A stretch of DNA of 64,000 bases from Corylus avellana (GCF_901000735.1 NC_081546.1:997001-1061000), one strand, 5' to 3'; positions 41,655 to 57,133 are shown, numbered from the stretch's first letter. The notes: generated from the sequence alone by a model not told the origin. Translations and numbers: made by a program.

Positions 41655-44244
41655 ACCATACCCTCATACTTTTCTTTCTTTACTATGATTCTGCCGAGAG
41701 CTTTCTTACAGGGAATTTTTTCTCCTGTTTATTAACAGTGTGGATCGTGATTATAATGAAGGTTTTTCTCAGCCTTCTGCAGCCAATTATGGTTTCTCAA
41801 CTGCAATTTATGCTTCCTGAGAAGATCAATAAGCTTGTTGGCCAAAAAAGCTCCAAAGCAGAGGTAAAGGCATATATATATATATCGGATGCATACATTT
41901 GTTTTGGCCGTTAGAGGTTTACAGGAGTTCCTTTTCTATATATACTATTATATAATCTACAAGGTAGGAAATGTAAATGGGTATATCCCATACAGAGGCT
42001 AAGTAATACGAATGTTATAATACAAAAGGAGTTCTTGTAATAACAATGTGCTGCTGATCCATCTTCTGCTGGCTTACTTAAATTACGAGAAAAATGCATC
42101 TCCGTGATTTGCTACCTCTATAAATGAGTCATCAAAGAAGTTGACTGGTTGACTGTACAGAAATAGTTACGCCTACTTCGTACCTGCACTGCAAGGTTTT
42201 CAAAATCATCATATAAGTGTTGAATTTTAAAACAATGAAAATTCTTTTACAGGATCATTCTCAAAAGGAAAAACAGACTGCTTAAGCGTTTCAAAGGATT
42301 TCGATCATAAAATGCGTGTTCTTCAATCTGCTTCAGACATTTTGAAATGAGGTCACGCAGGAAGTTCCAGTATATTAAACTACATCTTGCAAATACAACA
42401 TCAAAAAGGCGAAAATCATAATAATAATAATAAAAGGAATACAATAAGGAAGTAGCCTGAGAGGGTTGAATGCACCCACTTTGATTAGTAGAAGTAGTCT
42501 ATCTAGCTAGATTATGTGCAAGCCAATTAACCGGACATTGCAAACAGACTGGACAAGGCTCAAGGGTCAGTGGGCTAAAGCGGTTTCAGGGGTATTTAGT
42601 TGCAAGTCCGAACTCGCATAGACTGATACAACATCACTGAAAAGTTGCATAACTTCTGGAAATGGCTTTCTTAGATTGCTTATCTGAGAAATTACGCAAG
42701 TGGAGATATCAAACAAATAATAAAATGAACAATTCCAGGATTGCATAGATCTTAGTCACAACTGACTCATTCCCTCTTAACATGACTCAACAAAATACCC
42801 CGAGTACATTAATCTCATCGATTGGTCACTGAATTTTGCAATTGTTGAGGTCCAGGACAAGGATCCTATGACATCCAACAGTGTAAATTATGACACGTCA
42901 TTCAAATATTTTGTATATGTAGGATAAAGGCATCCTATGTATATATAGTGGGCTCAGTTTGGGAGAAAGAAAATGAGAAAAACATTGCCCGTGAGACACA
43001 GGTGGGGTTTGAAATACTATTGGGGGCTAAGCATGGTTTGAACTTCAAGACTACGAGAAAAAGTAGCGGGTTTTATAATTTTGTGAGGACAGCTTGGAAG
43101 CGTGCTGAACTTCAAAACTCGATGAGAAACAAGTTTGTTTTTGGTCCCTTAAAGCCTCTGGATTATACAATGGGAGATAACTTTCTCCCTTCCCTTAATC
43201 CTCTCTCCCGTGGTGTAAGAGGGAACCGATCCCATGCCTCTAACACCAGGACAAGAAAGGGAACTGAGCTGGCTTACCTACAATAGCTGCTGCTTTGTTC
43301 ATTCAAGAAAGGGCCACTAAATTCCTGTAGTCGCAAATCACACGAGAATCTCTTTTTCTAATGAATTTAGTTGGACTATACACATTACAGAGACATTTCC
43401 AGAGCTAAGGTTCTACAAATGACCCTGGCATAAAACCTAGGGCACATCACTAGAAAAGGATTGCTTCAATCTAACTTTCTTGTGGTTTAGAAATGATAAT
43501 TAATATTTCTGTTTTTATTTTATTTTTTAAAAAAGAGAAATGATGGCTTATCCTGTCTCCATACTCTATTCCATGTCCATACATAAGAAATAAGGATGAA
43601 GTAACCAACTTCGGTGAATACCATCAACTGTAACTTTTATGTGGGTTATATAAGACAAGAAATCTGTATCCAACCAATATTGTGCAGTTAAAGATTACAT
43701 CCTTTTCACTAATAAAATTATAACATAAAGAGACATCAGACTGCAAATTCAAAGATGTGGTACCCTTCACTGACAAGTCAACAGACTTAAATTTTATGTA
43801 AAAGAAACTCATATTCTAATTTATAATTCATTCTGGGAGTAAAGAAGTTAGATTACTCACAGGCAGATTGGCAGATGCCAAAATACAGCATATAAACTCA
43901 GTAACATAATCGACCATCAATAAGTTATAAGCCAATAGACACGTATTTAGTTAGGTGCAATGACAAGGAGTTCGGATATTTCTACTCTAAAATATATAAC
44001 AGTTAATTTCTTACAAAGGTGTCTTGAGAGCAAGCATATGCCAAGGAAAAGAATGCTCAAAAAGGAAACCTCATCTTGAATATCCATTCCGATATGAAAT
44101 GTGTTTGAAGCAATATCTTTTTATCCAAGATTTCACAATATTCTATTGGCTATTAATGCATCAAACTCCATTCCCATTTCCCAAAAGAATTTTGGATCAA
44201 GACAAACCTTATGGTGAGAAACTCCATCTGTGGAAGAGCCCATG
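41655..44244. other. Convergent intergenic region between protease and kinesin 3' ends
   Basis: No gene is supported. The first few hundred bases are probably the protease 3' untranslated region. The frame at 42948-43286 has no recognisable similarity. I looked on the minus strand for a RING-finger exon of the kinesin and found none. Confidence 0.5.
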
Positions 44245-47200
44245 TTACGGGTTCATCTCAGGATGCCATAAGTCATGATTTGTACACTGCATAGTGCCAA
44301 TTGCCAAATGACTAATATAAGTCCATGAACACATAGAATCACAGGAGATCAAAAAGTGACAGCAGGAGTTCAACAGAGATTTGCTGGATAAGATATAGAG
44401 TTAGCCAAACGCATGCTGATATTGTTGGTATGTACAGTAACATATTGTTTCCATGCAAATAGCCCTCTAGATGTGAAATTACCATTGAAACATCAAATAT
44501 AAGTGAGCTAACTATGATTTTTTGCGCTTGCTCAACCCAATTTAGTAACATACAAAAAGCTCAATCATGAAATAGTACCCATCAAACCAATACTAAGTCA
44601 AGTTAATACAAAGACAACAAGAATCGTCACAGCCAGAGGTTTCCTTCATAATCGGATGGAGCTTTTATATTACCAAATGTGATATGCGATATAAAGCAAA
44701 CAAAACAATCACCTTTGCATGACAAATCTTTGTTATAGCCTCAACATGAAGGTTCTGCAGTTCTTCAAGAGCAGTAACATCCAGGCCAGCAACATCTTCA
44801 CCCTGACATGATCCAATGAAATTAACTTTTTTGGTAACATTACTTCATAAACATGTCAATTGCACTGACCAATTTGAGAATTTTAAAACAGATTCTATAA
44901 CCTAATACTGAACTCTGTGACTTACAAATTGTAAAATGTATTTAATAACAAAGTGAAACAATACAAGAGAAAATTGAACAGACCAGGACATAAATGGATA
45001 GATACGTTAGAAAACTTAAAAGCTATAAAAGCATTTAGCTAACCCACATCCATGCCAATCTATTGCATATAATTCGGGGAAAATTACTTATTTAGTCCAT
45101 GGGTTTTACAGTTGTAACAAATTGATCCCTGATGTATCAACAATATCTTAAAAATCCATGAGTAAGCTATCCATCCAAAATGATTCCTTTAGTCAGCCAT
45201 TTGACGGAAACCATTAAATGCACATGAGGGTCCACATCACAACCAAACGTTGATGGACACATGGCATACCTGATGACTCAGCCTGTTGTAAAACTACAAT
45301 TTCATCCTCAAATAAAAAATGAAAAAGGGGCTGCCCCTCACCAGATGAGGTGGTCGACTTCCCCTCACCTGGGGAGGGGAGGCTACCCCTCAACAGATGA
45401 GGGGCTGTCGGCCACCCCTTTCTGAGGACCAGCAACCCCCCCACCAATGATCCCCCTTTTTTTTTCTTTTCTTTTTTCCTTTTTTTTTTTAAAAAAAAAA
45501 AATTTATGGGTAAAATTATAATTTTACAATAGGCTGAGCCATCAGCTATGCCACATGTCAATCAGCAATTAGTTTTTACGTGGATCCACGTGTGCATCTA
45601 CCAGTTTCTGCCAAAGAGCTGACAGCATGGACCACTTTGGATAGAAAGCTTATCCAATGGATCTTTCAGATACTTTTGATATCCCAGGGATTAGTTTGTT
45701 ACAACTGCAAAGCCCAGGGACTAAATAAGTTGTGCATGGCGTGCAGTTTCTTCAAAAGTTTTGGTCTATAACAATCATACCTTCAATCTTGAAACAAGGT
45801 TTTCCAGCTCTTTGCATCTTCTCCTTTCTTTCAGATAGCTAGCTCGTAATTCTTCCAATGTACTCATCTTATCCGTGTTTTCATAGATTTCATCTTCTTC
45901 AAATATTTTATTTGAGTGATCATTAGATTGAAGAAATCCATTTCTAACTCTGGTTTGCAATATATTTGATGCATGCATCCCTTTGGATGCCATGTCATCA
46001 GTGTTAGTGCCGGACATCCGTAACTTTGCAACAAGCACCCACATATTTGCGAGCTCATTTTCCAATTCTTCTTCATGCTGTTTAGCTTCATCAAGTCTTC
46101 TCCGTAGGTCACTTTCTATTTGATCTCTCTCAGATAGTGCAGTTTCCAGAACAGCTTCTCTTTGTTTTCTTGCATTAAGTTCCCTCTGAAACTCCTCAAC
46201 CAAAACTCCATCCTCTGACTTTCTTGGGTGTCCATCAGCTCGAGCACCGTTTGTGCTATTTTGCTTGAAATCATACAAAGCAGACCTCTGGCAACAGATA
46301 GATCTGCAGTGACCCTCTCTGGCGGCAGTCAGGTCACCAGTAAGCTTCGCATTTTCATAAGACAGTTTAGTTACTTCTTCAGCCAAGTTTCGGAGTTCAA
46401 CTGCTGCAGCCCCAGCCAACTCTTTTGCATATGAGGCTTCTTCTGAGAGCTTTTGAGTCTGAATTTCAAGCCCATCCTTTTCTTCAGTCAATGTCACCTT
46501 CTCTTGCTTCAAATTCTCTATCTCAGCAGCCTAAGATAAAATAATAAAAGTGCATCAATAGAACAATTTAACAACAAAGAACTTATTCTTAGCTAACTCT
46601 TAATATTCAACAAGATAATATGTTAGAACAAAGATGGCATATTGACTTCCCATGAGGAATATGACAAGCAAGGAAAAGAAAGGGGTAACCTGCATGTGGA
46701 CTTGGTTTTTCAAATCATTGTTGCATTCTTTATAATCCTCAAGAGAATATATTCTATTCAAACTCATGACACTTGTTGGAGTATTTTCATCAGCACAATT
46801 TTCTTCATATAAACTAAATCCTTTCCCCTCTTCAATTTTATTTTCCAATAGCTGTTCAGAACACATCTTGAAAGTGGGAGCCCCAGCATCAGCAATTTGT
46901 TGTAAATTACAAGAGCTATTATCTGATAATGAGTTGAGCTGTTGCCTTAGCAGAAGAATTGTCTCCTGCATCTCAGCATTCTCTGATAACTGGTGAAAAT
47001 AAAACAATATAAAATATTAAAATTGTACATACAGAGAGAGATCTCACAGCTTTCGAATTTTACCTTCATCTGTAGCTGCTCCTGAAGTATCCTATTGTCT
47101 GCTGATTTAATCTTGGTTACTCATCCAAAGACAAAGTGATCAACTTAGTAAAATATTTTTGGAAATTAATATTGAAACAACATCTTTTCAGCTACAAAAT

Positions 47201-50200
47201 AAATAGGATAACAAACCTCAAGTTCAAAAGTTTTTTCATTTAGCTGAGAAGCAAGCTTGGACAGAGCCTACATTGAAGTGTAATTGACCAATTAGAAAAA
47301 AATTAGTACAGTACTAACTACTAAGAATAAGCGATCATGTCCAACACATTAAATTTTTTAACAGTGACCATGTATATATTATTATGATGATGATGATGAT
47401 GCTGACTCCTCCATCTCACAAGAACTGTGCTTTCCTCCTTGGTCTGCCCCAAAATGTTTGTCTATTTTAAAAGGCTGGGGTACGGATTTAACCACTTCCC
47501 CAAACCATCGCTATGCAACAAGTGTTCCTCTCTTTTATTTTCAGAATGTGGATACAATAGTGAGAGCATATCAGAAAAATAAAATTGAAATATGCTGAAT
47601 GCATAACTGTTGATTTTCTCAAAGAGGATCTGAGTGGGGCAAATGAAGTGCTATTTAGGGGGGGAAAAACAATTTTTGCGCTTACTGACATGGAAATTGG
47701 TCATCCAATTTGATTTCACATCCAAGCAGGGAACAAGATAGCAAGGCCAAATTGGCTCACTTAATAGCATGGCCTACAACGAACTGAGACTGAGTTCAAC
47801 TACATGGCAAGCAAACTATCCTAAGGCCTAGACCAGGACTGTTTAGCATGACAAGTCCATACTAAACTGCAACACACACGGCAAGGGTAAAGCATGACTT
47901 GCAGTTGTTTTTGTGGTTGATGTTATTGTAATTTCTATTTCAGTTATTTTCATCATTGTTATCATTGTTGGTATATACCACTGTACATGACATCATACAC
48001 TAAAGTAATTGACCCCCAATCTTGAAAGAAATGATATGCCCCAAAGCCGAGTCCTCTATATGTTCTGCACCTACTTAAATTGATTTAACTTACACCCTTA
48101 ACAGCAAACAAGCTAAAGGCTCAAATAAAACAAATCTCAGTTCTTGTAAAATTTAAATAGTACTACAAAAGTCGATGGATTTTCAAAATTTCAAAAGAAA
48201 TATCTATTTTACCACCTTTTGTAATAGTTCAATTAAATAATAGTAGCTCAAAGTACCCTGAAAAGCTAGGACAAAAGAATGTCTAATAGTACTGTTCATT
48301 TTTGTAGTGCAATAGCAAGCTTTTTATGAGATTACCATTTGCATCAAATTCAAACTCATAATTTTCGTCTTTATTGATTCCATATAAGGCTAAGCTACCT
48401 GCGTCACTAGGCACATAGTTACCTGAGACTTCTCACTGATGTTTGATGTATGTGGAGTCATCTCAATAGATCCAATCATACGTTGCTCCAAAACACGTAT
48501 TTGACGCTTTTTTTCACTAATTTCATCCTTTAACTTCTGCATTTGTTCCTAAAATAACCAATATGACCATTAGAAGAGTCACCCAGGATAACCGATTGAA
48601 TTTGTTCTTAATGAGAAAATAATAAAAGCAAGCTCACCATCAATTGTGAATCATCAGGGTTGCTACCTGCTTCCTCCGAGAGTCTTTTCAGAGAACTAGT
48701 ACACAATGCCACCTCCCCAGCCAACATCTTAACTTGCTCACAAAGAAGATCCATTTGATCTGTAATAGTGGTCCCAGTCTGAAAAAAATCATTCAACAAT
48801 TTCCAGTTAAAGTTATAAGTTCACCCACTTGCTATGAACCACCTATATAAATTAATTTTTAAGAATACAAATCATCAAGCTTGTAGTCACTAAATTTTCC
48901 CAAATAAAAAATTCAACAAATATTGCCGTTAGTACCAGAGAAGCTCTGTTTTAAATATAAAGTTGAAAGAGCCAACAGACACTTGTCATGCTCCATGATA
49001 TCACAATATGATACTGCCATTAATTACAGAGTGTGCCCGTAGCACTACACCAATTTTGGCATTTTCAAGATCATCATGAACAACTTCGGACCACGTGTTA
49101 AATTCTTAATAGATCATGAGATGTAAAGCACCAAATATGGAGTTTATTTTTAGAATTAAGTTTCAGTTCATCTCCTTCTTGTAAGTTCCAGATCTATTCC
49201 CAAATGATAGCTATGAGGCTAGTCTTCAGCAATTTAAATTTCTCTAGTTATTTTCACTGTTAAAACTTCTACATGTGACCTTGGCACATGCACACACACA
49301 CAAACACCCACAGATGCTTTTAGTAGTAAAATAACCCGAGATTCAATTACAGAACCCTATCTCTATGTTTGGAAAACCAACCCGAAGTTTTCCAATTTTT
49401 TTTTTTTTTTTTTTTGGTTTGGGGGTGGGGAACATATAAGAAATGCCCCTGAAAAACTATTGATTGACATAAAACTGTAGGCATGCCATACATTAGTCTT
49501 CATGACAACCCAAGAAACATTTGTTCTATGCACAATTTAGCTAACCCCAATTAGTTGAAATTGAGTAGAAGTAGGTTGAGTATTTATTATTTAAACTAAT
49601 ATGCAATTTTTGCTGTAAATGTAGTTACAGCAAAATGAAATGATGTCAATTTAAGAGTACAGCAAACCTACGAATCCTCCAAATCTGTAACAGATTTTTT
49701 TAGACCACAAGGCATTTCCAGTTGGGAACAAGCAATAACGTGGATGTTTTCAACTTAGATGGAAAACAAACAAGGAAAAAAGAAAAGTGGATATTTCCAG
49801 TCCATATGACCTTGTCTCCAGGAAGGCAAAGCAATTATATTTTTCCTAATAACAGAAAATAAAAACATGATATGACTGGATCATTTCTAAAGATATTTGT
49901 TGGAAGTCCCACATTGCTTGGGTGTCTAACATGCATCTTGTTGATTGCATATTTGTCATGATATCAGAGCCTAGCCCAATTGGTTATGGCCCACCGTCAC
50001 CCATTGTCTCACGTGTTGGCTTGGATGTCCTTCCGCCACACGTGAGGGAGTGTGTTGGAAGTCCCACATTGCCTGAGTATTAAGGAGATGGGCCATTTAT
50101 AAGGGTGAGGGAAAACTTCGACTCTTGAGCTAGCTTTTGGGTTGAGTTGGACCCAAGACCCATTTATAATATGGTTTGACAAACATGCAATCAACAAGAT

Positions 50201-53200
50201 GCATGTTAGAAATAAGTCTTGGGCCTAACTCAACTCAAAAGCTAGCTCAGGAGTTGAGGTTTCCCTCCACCTTATAAATGGCTCATCTCCTTAATACCCA
50301 AGCAATGTGGGACTTCCAACACGCCCCCTCACGTGCTGGAGGACATCCAAGCCAACACGTGCGACAATGGGTGACGATGGGCCACAGCCAATTGGGCTAA
50401 GCACGTGTGGCGGGAGGACATCCAAACCAACATGTGCGACAATGGGAGACGGTGGGTCATAGCCAATTGAACCTGGCTCTGATACTATATTAGAAATGGG
50501 TCTTGGGCCTAACTCAACCCAAAAGCTAACTCAAGAGTTGAGCTTTCCCCTTATCCTTATAAATGGCCCATCTCCTTAATACCCAAGCAATGTGAGACTT
50601 CCAACAGTATTCATGAAAGAGAAAAACTTGATAAGCATTCAGAAAGGAAATCTAAGCATAAACATAAATTTAGGTGAAAAATAAAACTTTTCATTTAACT
50701 CACTCGTGCAAACTATAATACACATTTAAATAGTTAGGTCAGTGCACACAAGAGAAATGCAGGCTATATTGAATTGTTTTTTTTTTTTTTTTCATTGGCC
50801 AGGCTATATTGAACTGCATTAATTAGGAATAGAACTTGGCCCATGACTTTGTGATGCAGTGTCCGATAAGCTATGCTAATGTTCCCTTCGGCACTTATAT
50901 ACATATGAAGGAAGCATAATGAAGTAGTAGTCAGAATTCCTCTCACCGGCGGCAGACGGCGACCTCTAACAGTCGCACTAAACAAGTCACCTGCTTGGGT
51001 TGTCTCTGGAAATGAGTCAATAACAGCAGATTCATCTCCCCTTCTACTGACTGATTTTCTCCCTCCATCTTTCATATCATTCAAGATGACTCTATTTTGA
51101 GATGATTTTGAGCTAGATGCAGGTGACCCACTTGCAGATCTTTCACTATCAGAACTTGGTGACAATCCTACCAGATTCTCAGGCTTCTGTATAGGAAAAA
51201 TTTAAGGTTTGGTTCATCGAAATCAATCATTAAAGGATAACTCCAAAGCTTCTAAGAATAAAATATTATTTGTGCTAGCACAACAGAAATTTTTTTTTTT
51301 AAAAAAAAAGTACTATTTTAAGCATATGTCATGTCAAAGCCTCTTTTGGTTTAAAAATTTAAACATGAGAAGAGCAGAATCCTGAAACAGTCATGGAGCC
51401 GCCACTAACACAGAGCCAAGCAAACACATGGAGCCTACCAATTTGTGCTCTGCACTAGCTGGGTGGTGCCTGCTTGTTATGCATGATGCCCTATCATTTT
51501 TGGCTGACCTTGGCACGAGTGGTTGTGGCTAGCATTTTTCTTTCAACTTTTTGGTGCAAACGAATATCCAAGATTAATTGAAGTTAAGGCACCAATTAAA
51601 TCCAATATTTCATCTTTTCTAACAACCACCATAAACAAATCAAAATTCACATTGAAATCATTTGCCAAAGAAAACAGGGAACTTACTCTCAGTTTAAACC
51701 AGCCAAGCATTCCACGCCTTCTGTTCCTTTTGTAATCTTTAACCAACTCATCGATATTAGTGACATCACACTTCCCTTCCGTTGAAAGCACATCATCATC
51801 AATCATGTGTTCCCGTTTTCTATCTGGCAAATATGCTAGCTGCATAAAAATGGATCAAGGGTAATGTTGATATTTTCTTTTGATTTGCAAGTTACACATG
51901 CAAGAAGTTGAAAAATCCATATCAAGAAACAAGCTATCCATATATCTGGCCAATCAAGAAACTGATTGTCACACAAACTGAGCTTAAAATTGCTAAATTG
52001 CACACCTCATCTTCCCCAAAAGAATGCCTCCGTCTTTGGCCAGGCCTTTCAGGAATGCTTGATGGCATAGCATTCTTTGTAGAAACCAAGATTAGCTTAG
52101 TCAATCGCTGAATTCTTCCCATCAAAGCAGCCTTGGCATCTTCCTCCTCTTCCAATCTTGACTGTAGTTTTACCTGACCCGCTTCCAGCTTTGGCATCAT
52201 TAAGCAATACATATTAGAAATAAACAACAAAATCCACAATGAAGTTTAGCAACTCTATGTTTAAAGAACCAATGTGCTTAAGATAGGTAACAGTAATATT
52301 TTAGCACAATCTAAGACTGGACCTCAAACTAGAGCATGTTCAGCATGCCAGCTAGTTACAGTCATGGTAGAGCTGATTTTTGCACAGAGAGCCTTGGTAG
52401 CAATTTAACAAGAATGCTTGCTAACAATTATTACTATTTGCCCTCATGTAAAAACACAAACCTGAAGCTTCAGATTAAACAGATCTTCCTGAGTAGATGC
52501 AGCCATATTAGGAATATGCACCATGCCATACTTTAACTGCTGAAGCTCCTGTTTTAAACTGGAAATCTCCTTCTGATACTTCTTGATGAGAGATTTCTCA
52601 TCCATGATCTAAGAAAGGCAATATTAAGGGGGGGAGAAGGGGAAGAAGAGATTAAGTAGCCGCCAGTGGACAATTTGTTAATCAGTAATACTTCACCAAG
52701 AGTGAATATCAAATTCACCTTATTTTGAGAAGCCTTAATTTCCACCTGCTTACTCCGATGTGCAAACTTCAATGTGTTGTGTGTCTCCTCACTATTACTC
52801 GAGGCAGGAGTCACCGTGCAAATGAGCTACAACAACATACAAGATCATATTCCACAATTAGTAAACTTGAATCTCAATTAACATGAAACAGGAATAGTAG
52901 ATATTTAAAATATTGTATAAAACTTACGGAGATCCGTCCATGGCCACCAAGGGATGACTGCAATAAACGGGTAAGTTTTGAATCTCGATAGGGAATATGA
53001 GTTGCCTTTCCATCGGTTAGTTTAGAAATCACCTGCAATAAGAGATAGTTAACTTTTGCCTTTAGCATTTTAGGGTCATAATGTAAATAGTATTAAATAA
53101 CACAAAGTGCCATTAATTACTATAAAGTAGATGATTTTATTGCAATATATATATATATATAAACATTTTTAGCAACTATTAAAATATTAATTGAATAATC

Positions 53201-56200
53201 GAATTCATCATTCTTCCAACCCTTTGCAGCTCTCAATTATATTGTGGCCGGATGTGGCTGAACCATGTAAGATGAGGGGGGCAAATGTACAAAAAGAATC
53301 CAGATAAGAGAAAACATTCTCATATTATTCTTTTTTATACAGAAATTCTTGCAGTAAAAAGTACGTAAAAGCATGAGTATGAATCATGTTAACGGGGGAT
53401 AGAGCATTGATTTTTTTAAAAAATAAGTAATAAACCAACCTCATTAAAAGTATAAGGTGCACCTAAGTACACAGAAAGTATACAAAATGAACCACCTAAC
53501 TAGCATGGGCAAAACGAACAGGACAGGGGATTGATTGTAGACCATATAACATAGAGAAAAGGAAAACAAGGGGCAAATTACTAATATCTTACAGTTCCAA
53601 GGGTTAGTAAGCTTTTATTGATGTATGAGCCCTCTTTTCTTCGTAATCCAATTGTTTCAGTTTTAGAACTTTCAGATCCTGCAAGATCAATTAAGTGCTG
53701 CATGGGATACTTGAGTTAATATAGGGCTCCGAGCCAGATTGTAAAAAAAAAAAAAAAACAGAATGTTAGAAATGTAATTAAATACATCACTCCACTTAGG
53801 AGTCAGATCAACTATAAATCTGTTGGCAACTCAAATTTAAATAATAAAAATGAGTAGGATATTACCAACTGGGACAAGGTCACATCTTCACCATGATTTT
53901 CACCACGTGGACTGCTTTCAACAGTCTGATAAAACAATAAGTACAGTAGAATATCAACCTTTTTTGAGCAAGAAAAAATTTATTATAAATGAACCTCGAG
54001 TATGACATTATGGGTGAGAAATAAATAAATATATTCATATGTATGTATGATGTATGTATCTATTTACATACACATGGGAACAGTACAAGAATGAGATTTA
54101 TATAAAGAATAAGAAGTGATGGCAAGAATGCTTGCTTGGTCAAAGACGTATACCTTCATAGCTTAACAAACAAATTCCAAATTTCTCAACATGTAAGACC
54201 CTATAAGCTAGTCTAACCTAATAAGCTTGACAACAAACAAATTTTGTTTTACCAAGTGTGGTAACACAAGATGGTAGGTTCACAAAAGTAGTCAACATTA
54301 TGTATCATTGGCGTGAACTACAAAAGGAAAGAGCAAGTTTCGAATAAAATGCATTTGGAAAGATTGCTTTGATTTGATTGGAGGCCCACTTGAGTTTCTC
54401 CATAATACTGAGTTCTACTTTTGAGTTTCTTTAAATAAAGTTACTGGTTGAGCGACTCCTGGGCTCCAGCTTCATTTAGACTAAATGATCAAAGTCTCAC
54501 AAGGTTTTTGGGTGACTTGAAGATTCAACCTGCATATATTTATCTTAGAATCACAGGAATGGTCATATTTTATTGACCAGGCAGTCTATTATTCATGGCT
54601 GGCAGAAATTTGCGTTCCATGCCTCTCTCTCTCTCTCTCTCATGAGGAATTCCAAAATTAGACATCGAAACTCACAATCTTCCCCTTTCTCCTCTATGTA
54701 GTACACTACAATATATTCTCTCCACAAGCTCAACCAATACGATACACCCAATGCTAAAAGGCATAACTTTATAACTCTCTGAAATATAAGGGAAAAAAGA
54801 AGTTTTAAACCGCACATTACATACCAATACATAATTCAATGCTTTATGAAAGGATTCTAAGTAAGATATTTAGAAGGGGCAACAACTTTTCTTTATTAGC
54901 AATGGTAGGAGAGAACAATTCAAGTTAAATGAAATAAATTACACTCGACACAATCTACTTCAGTTTCTCTTACATGTTGGTCCAATATAAGCTCTAGCTT
55001 CTAAAGACAAGGCCAAACATACAAAACTTAATCATATGGAAATTAGACATAATTACCAAGGTAAATATAGTGTGGCTCCGACTGCTAAGTAGATTGAAAT
55101 TATTAGAACCGACATGTCTGTGCTCTGCAATAACAGAATAAAAAAGTGATACATCAAAAGGTTCTCAAGTGCACACATAACAAACATCTGATGAACATGC
55201 AATGCTTGAAGGAAGAGAGGAAAGCAGCCATCAGACCCAGTAAAAAGAAACACATGAACAGCACAGATTGCGCTTCAACAAGGAAATCAGGAGAGGAGGG
55301 TGAGAAAAGCAAATATAAAAACAGTAACTGAAGGGATGAAATCAAAGTACAAGAAGGCGGCAAAAATATTCAGTACCTTCCCCAGATGCTATCAAGGAAA
55401 GAGCATGAGCAGGGGACAGAACAACTTCCTCTTTGATTCCCTCAACATAAGTTCCCTGCCCAAAAAATACCACACGTTCAAATAACAAGATTCAACTATT
55501 AGTAGACAGATGGTGCAAATTAATACGAATGAAAGCTACCACTTTTAAGATTATATTTGGATTAACAATTTAAGAACTATTAGATTTCCTAGCATTTATC
55601 GTTTTAGGCATGCCCCCTAGAATAGGACTTAGGAATCTCTTTCTGGTTGAACATGTGTATGTATGTATGTATATAGATATATAACTTCGGCCCATAACAC
55701 CTATGTCTGCTTTTCTACTTTACTAGAAGCACCTGAGCATCCTCCCGTATTCTTAGATTCTGCCCTGTTGAATCAAGTAAGTCATTGATGACCTGTAAAG
55801 AACAGGAACAAAATCAAACAACAGGTGATAATATTGAAGACACAAAAACCATTTACTCCATTTATGTCGAGACTTCAGACTAATAAGCTTTGACTATAGT
55901 TCATCAATTCAAAGAAAATTCTATAGCGAATAGGACTTTTCCGACTGCACATTCTGGCAAAGTAAAACAGTTACACCATTATTAGTCATGTAAAATTGAC
56001 CAATCATATCAACAACAATGCTACAACAATGATTCATATGGATCTATTTCTTTTCTTCAATAAGTAATGACAAATGTTTATCCTAGTAATCAGAAAAATG
56101 ATGCAGTTTTAGTCAAAACAAATTGTTATGTGCTTCAAGAAGTTCTTAATGCAGAGGCCCAAAACGCTTTCACAAGCGTCTTACATGCTTGGTAAAATTA

Positions 56201-57133
56201 CAGAATTTTAGTAGATTAAATACAAAGTTACTCTAGTTTCAAGTGATTGTTCACAGCGTGTCAAAGTGAACCAAACAAACTGGTTTGGTAAAAAATTGAA
56301 GTGCAACTTTTTGGGGCAAAACATGCTTCACATTTTCTGGTAGAGGTTTACAAAGTACTAACATCCCAAATTGATTTAGTCTAAAGACCATAGAAAGTTG
56401 ATGCAATGTCAGGGTGGAGCCCTTTTGTAACCCTGTGTTATTACATTTAGTTGCTATTAAGTATTTTCTGCCTTTCCCTTGTGGTTGTACGCCACAGGCT
56501 CACTTCTTTTAAAGTTTCCCTAGGTTAAAAAAGTCAAAGAGTAATTTGGGCCAGCGCCATAGAGGCCCATGGATTTTTTTTTTTTTTTCTTTTCTTTTCT
56601 TTTTTCTTCTAAATAAAAGTCTTATTCAACAACTTCCCAGGAATGGTACATTGTGAGCGACATCTACTCCTTGACCACCTCAAAGTAGATACAGGGCACT
56701 CCAAAACAAAAGATAGAAGGAAACAATCTACATGATGTGTCCTCTGTTTCCATACTTGATAATAATGACACTCCACATACTTGATAATATTAATCTCAAT
56801 CAGACAGTGTCTAATACTGATCGGGTTGAATCTTTATGCAAGAATTATTCTTTTGGATCTTGCAACCCAAAAGAATATTCCATTCTTTTATGATGGTATC
56901 TTCTCCCATAATATAGTTAAAGAGCACAATTCCTAGTGACATATTCCCTAAGTCGAATGAACCACAACTTGAAAGATAAAATATGTCATGACAATGCCTA
57001 ACCTCTTTCTTTTCTCAATTTAAACTCTCACCTCTAAAGGTTCTACAGCATGTGAATCTTACCTCCTAATGAAGAATCATTAGAAAAATAGCCATGACAA
57101 GACTCAAAAAGTCAAGAGGTTCTTATAAAAAAA

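Noticed and set aside
42948..43286. A 112-codon plus-strand frame between protease and kinesin
   Set aside because: No similarity recognised and no supporting signals; low-complexity composition typical of chance frames.
45214..45561. A 115-codon minus-strand frame
   Set aside because: It lies entirely within a foldback element inside a kinesin intron.
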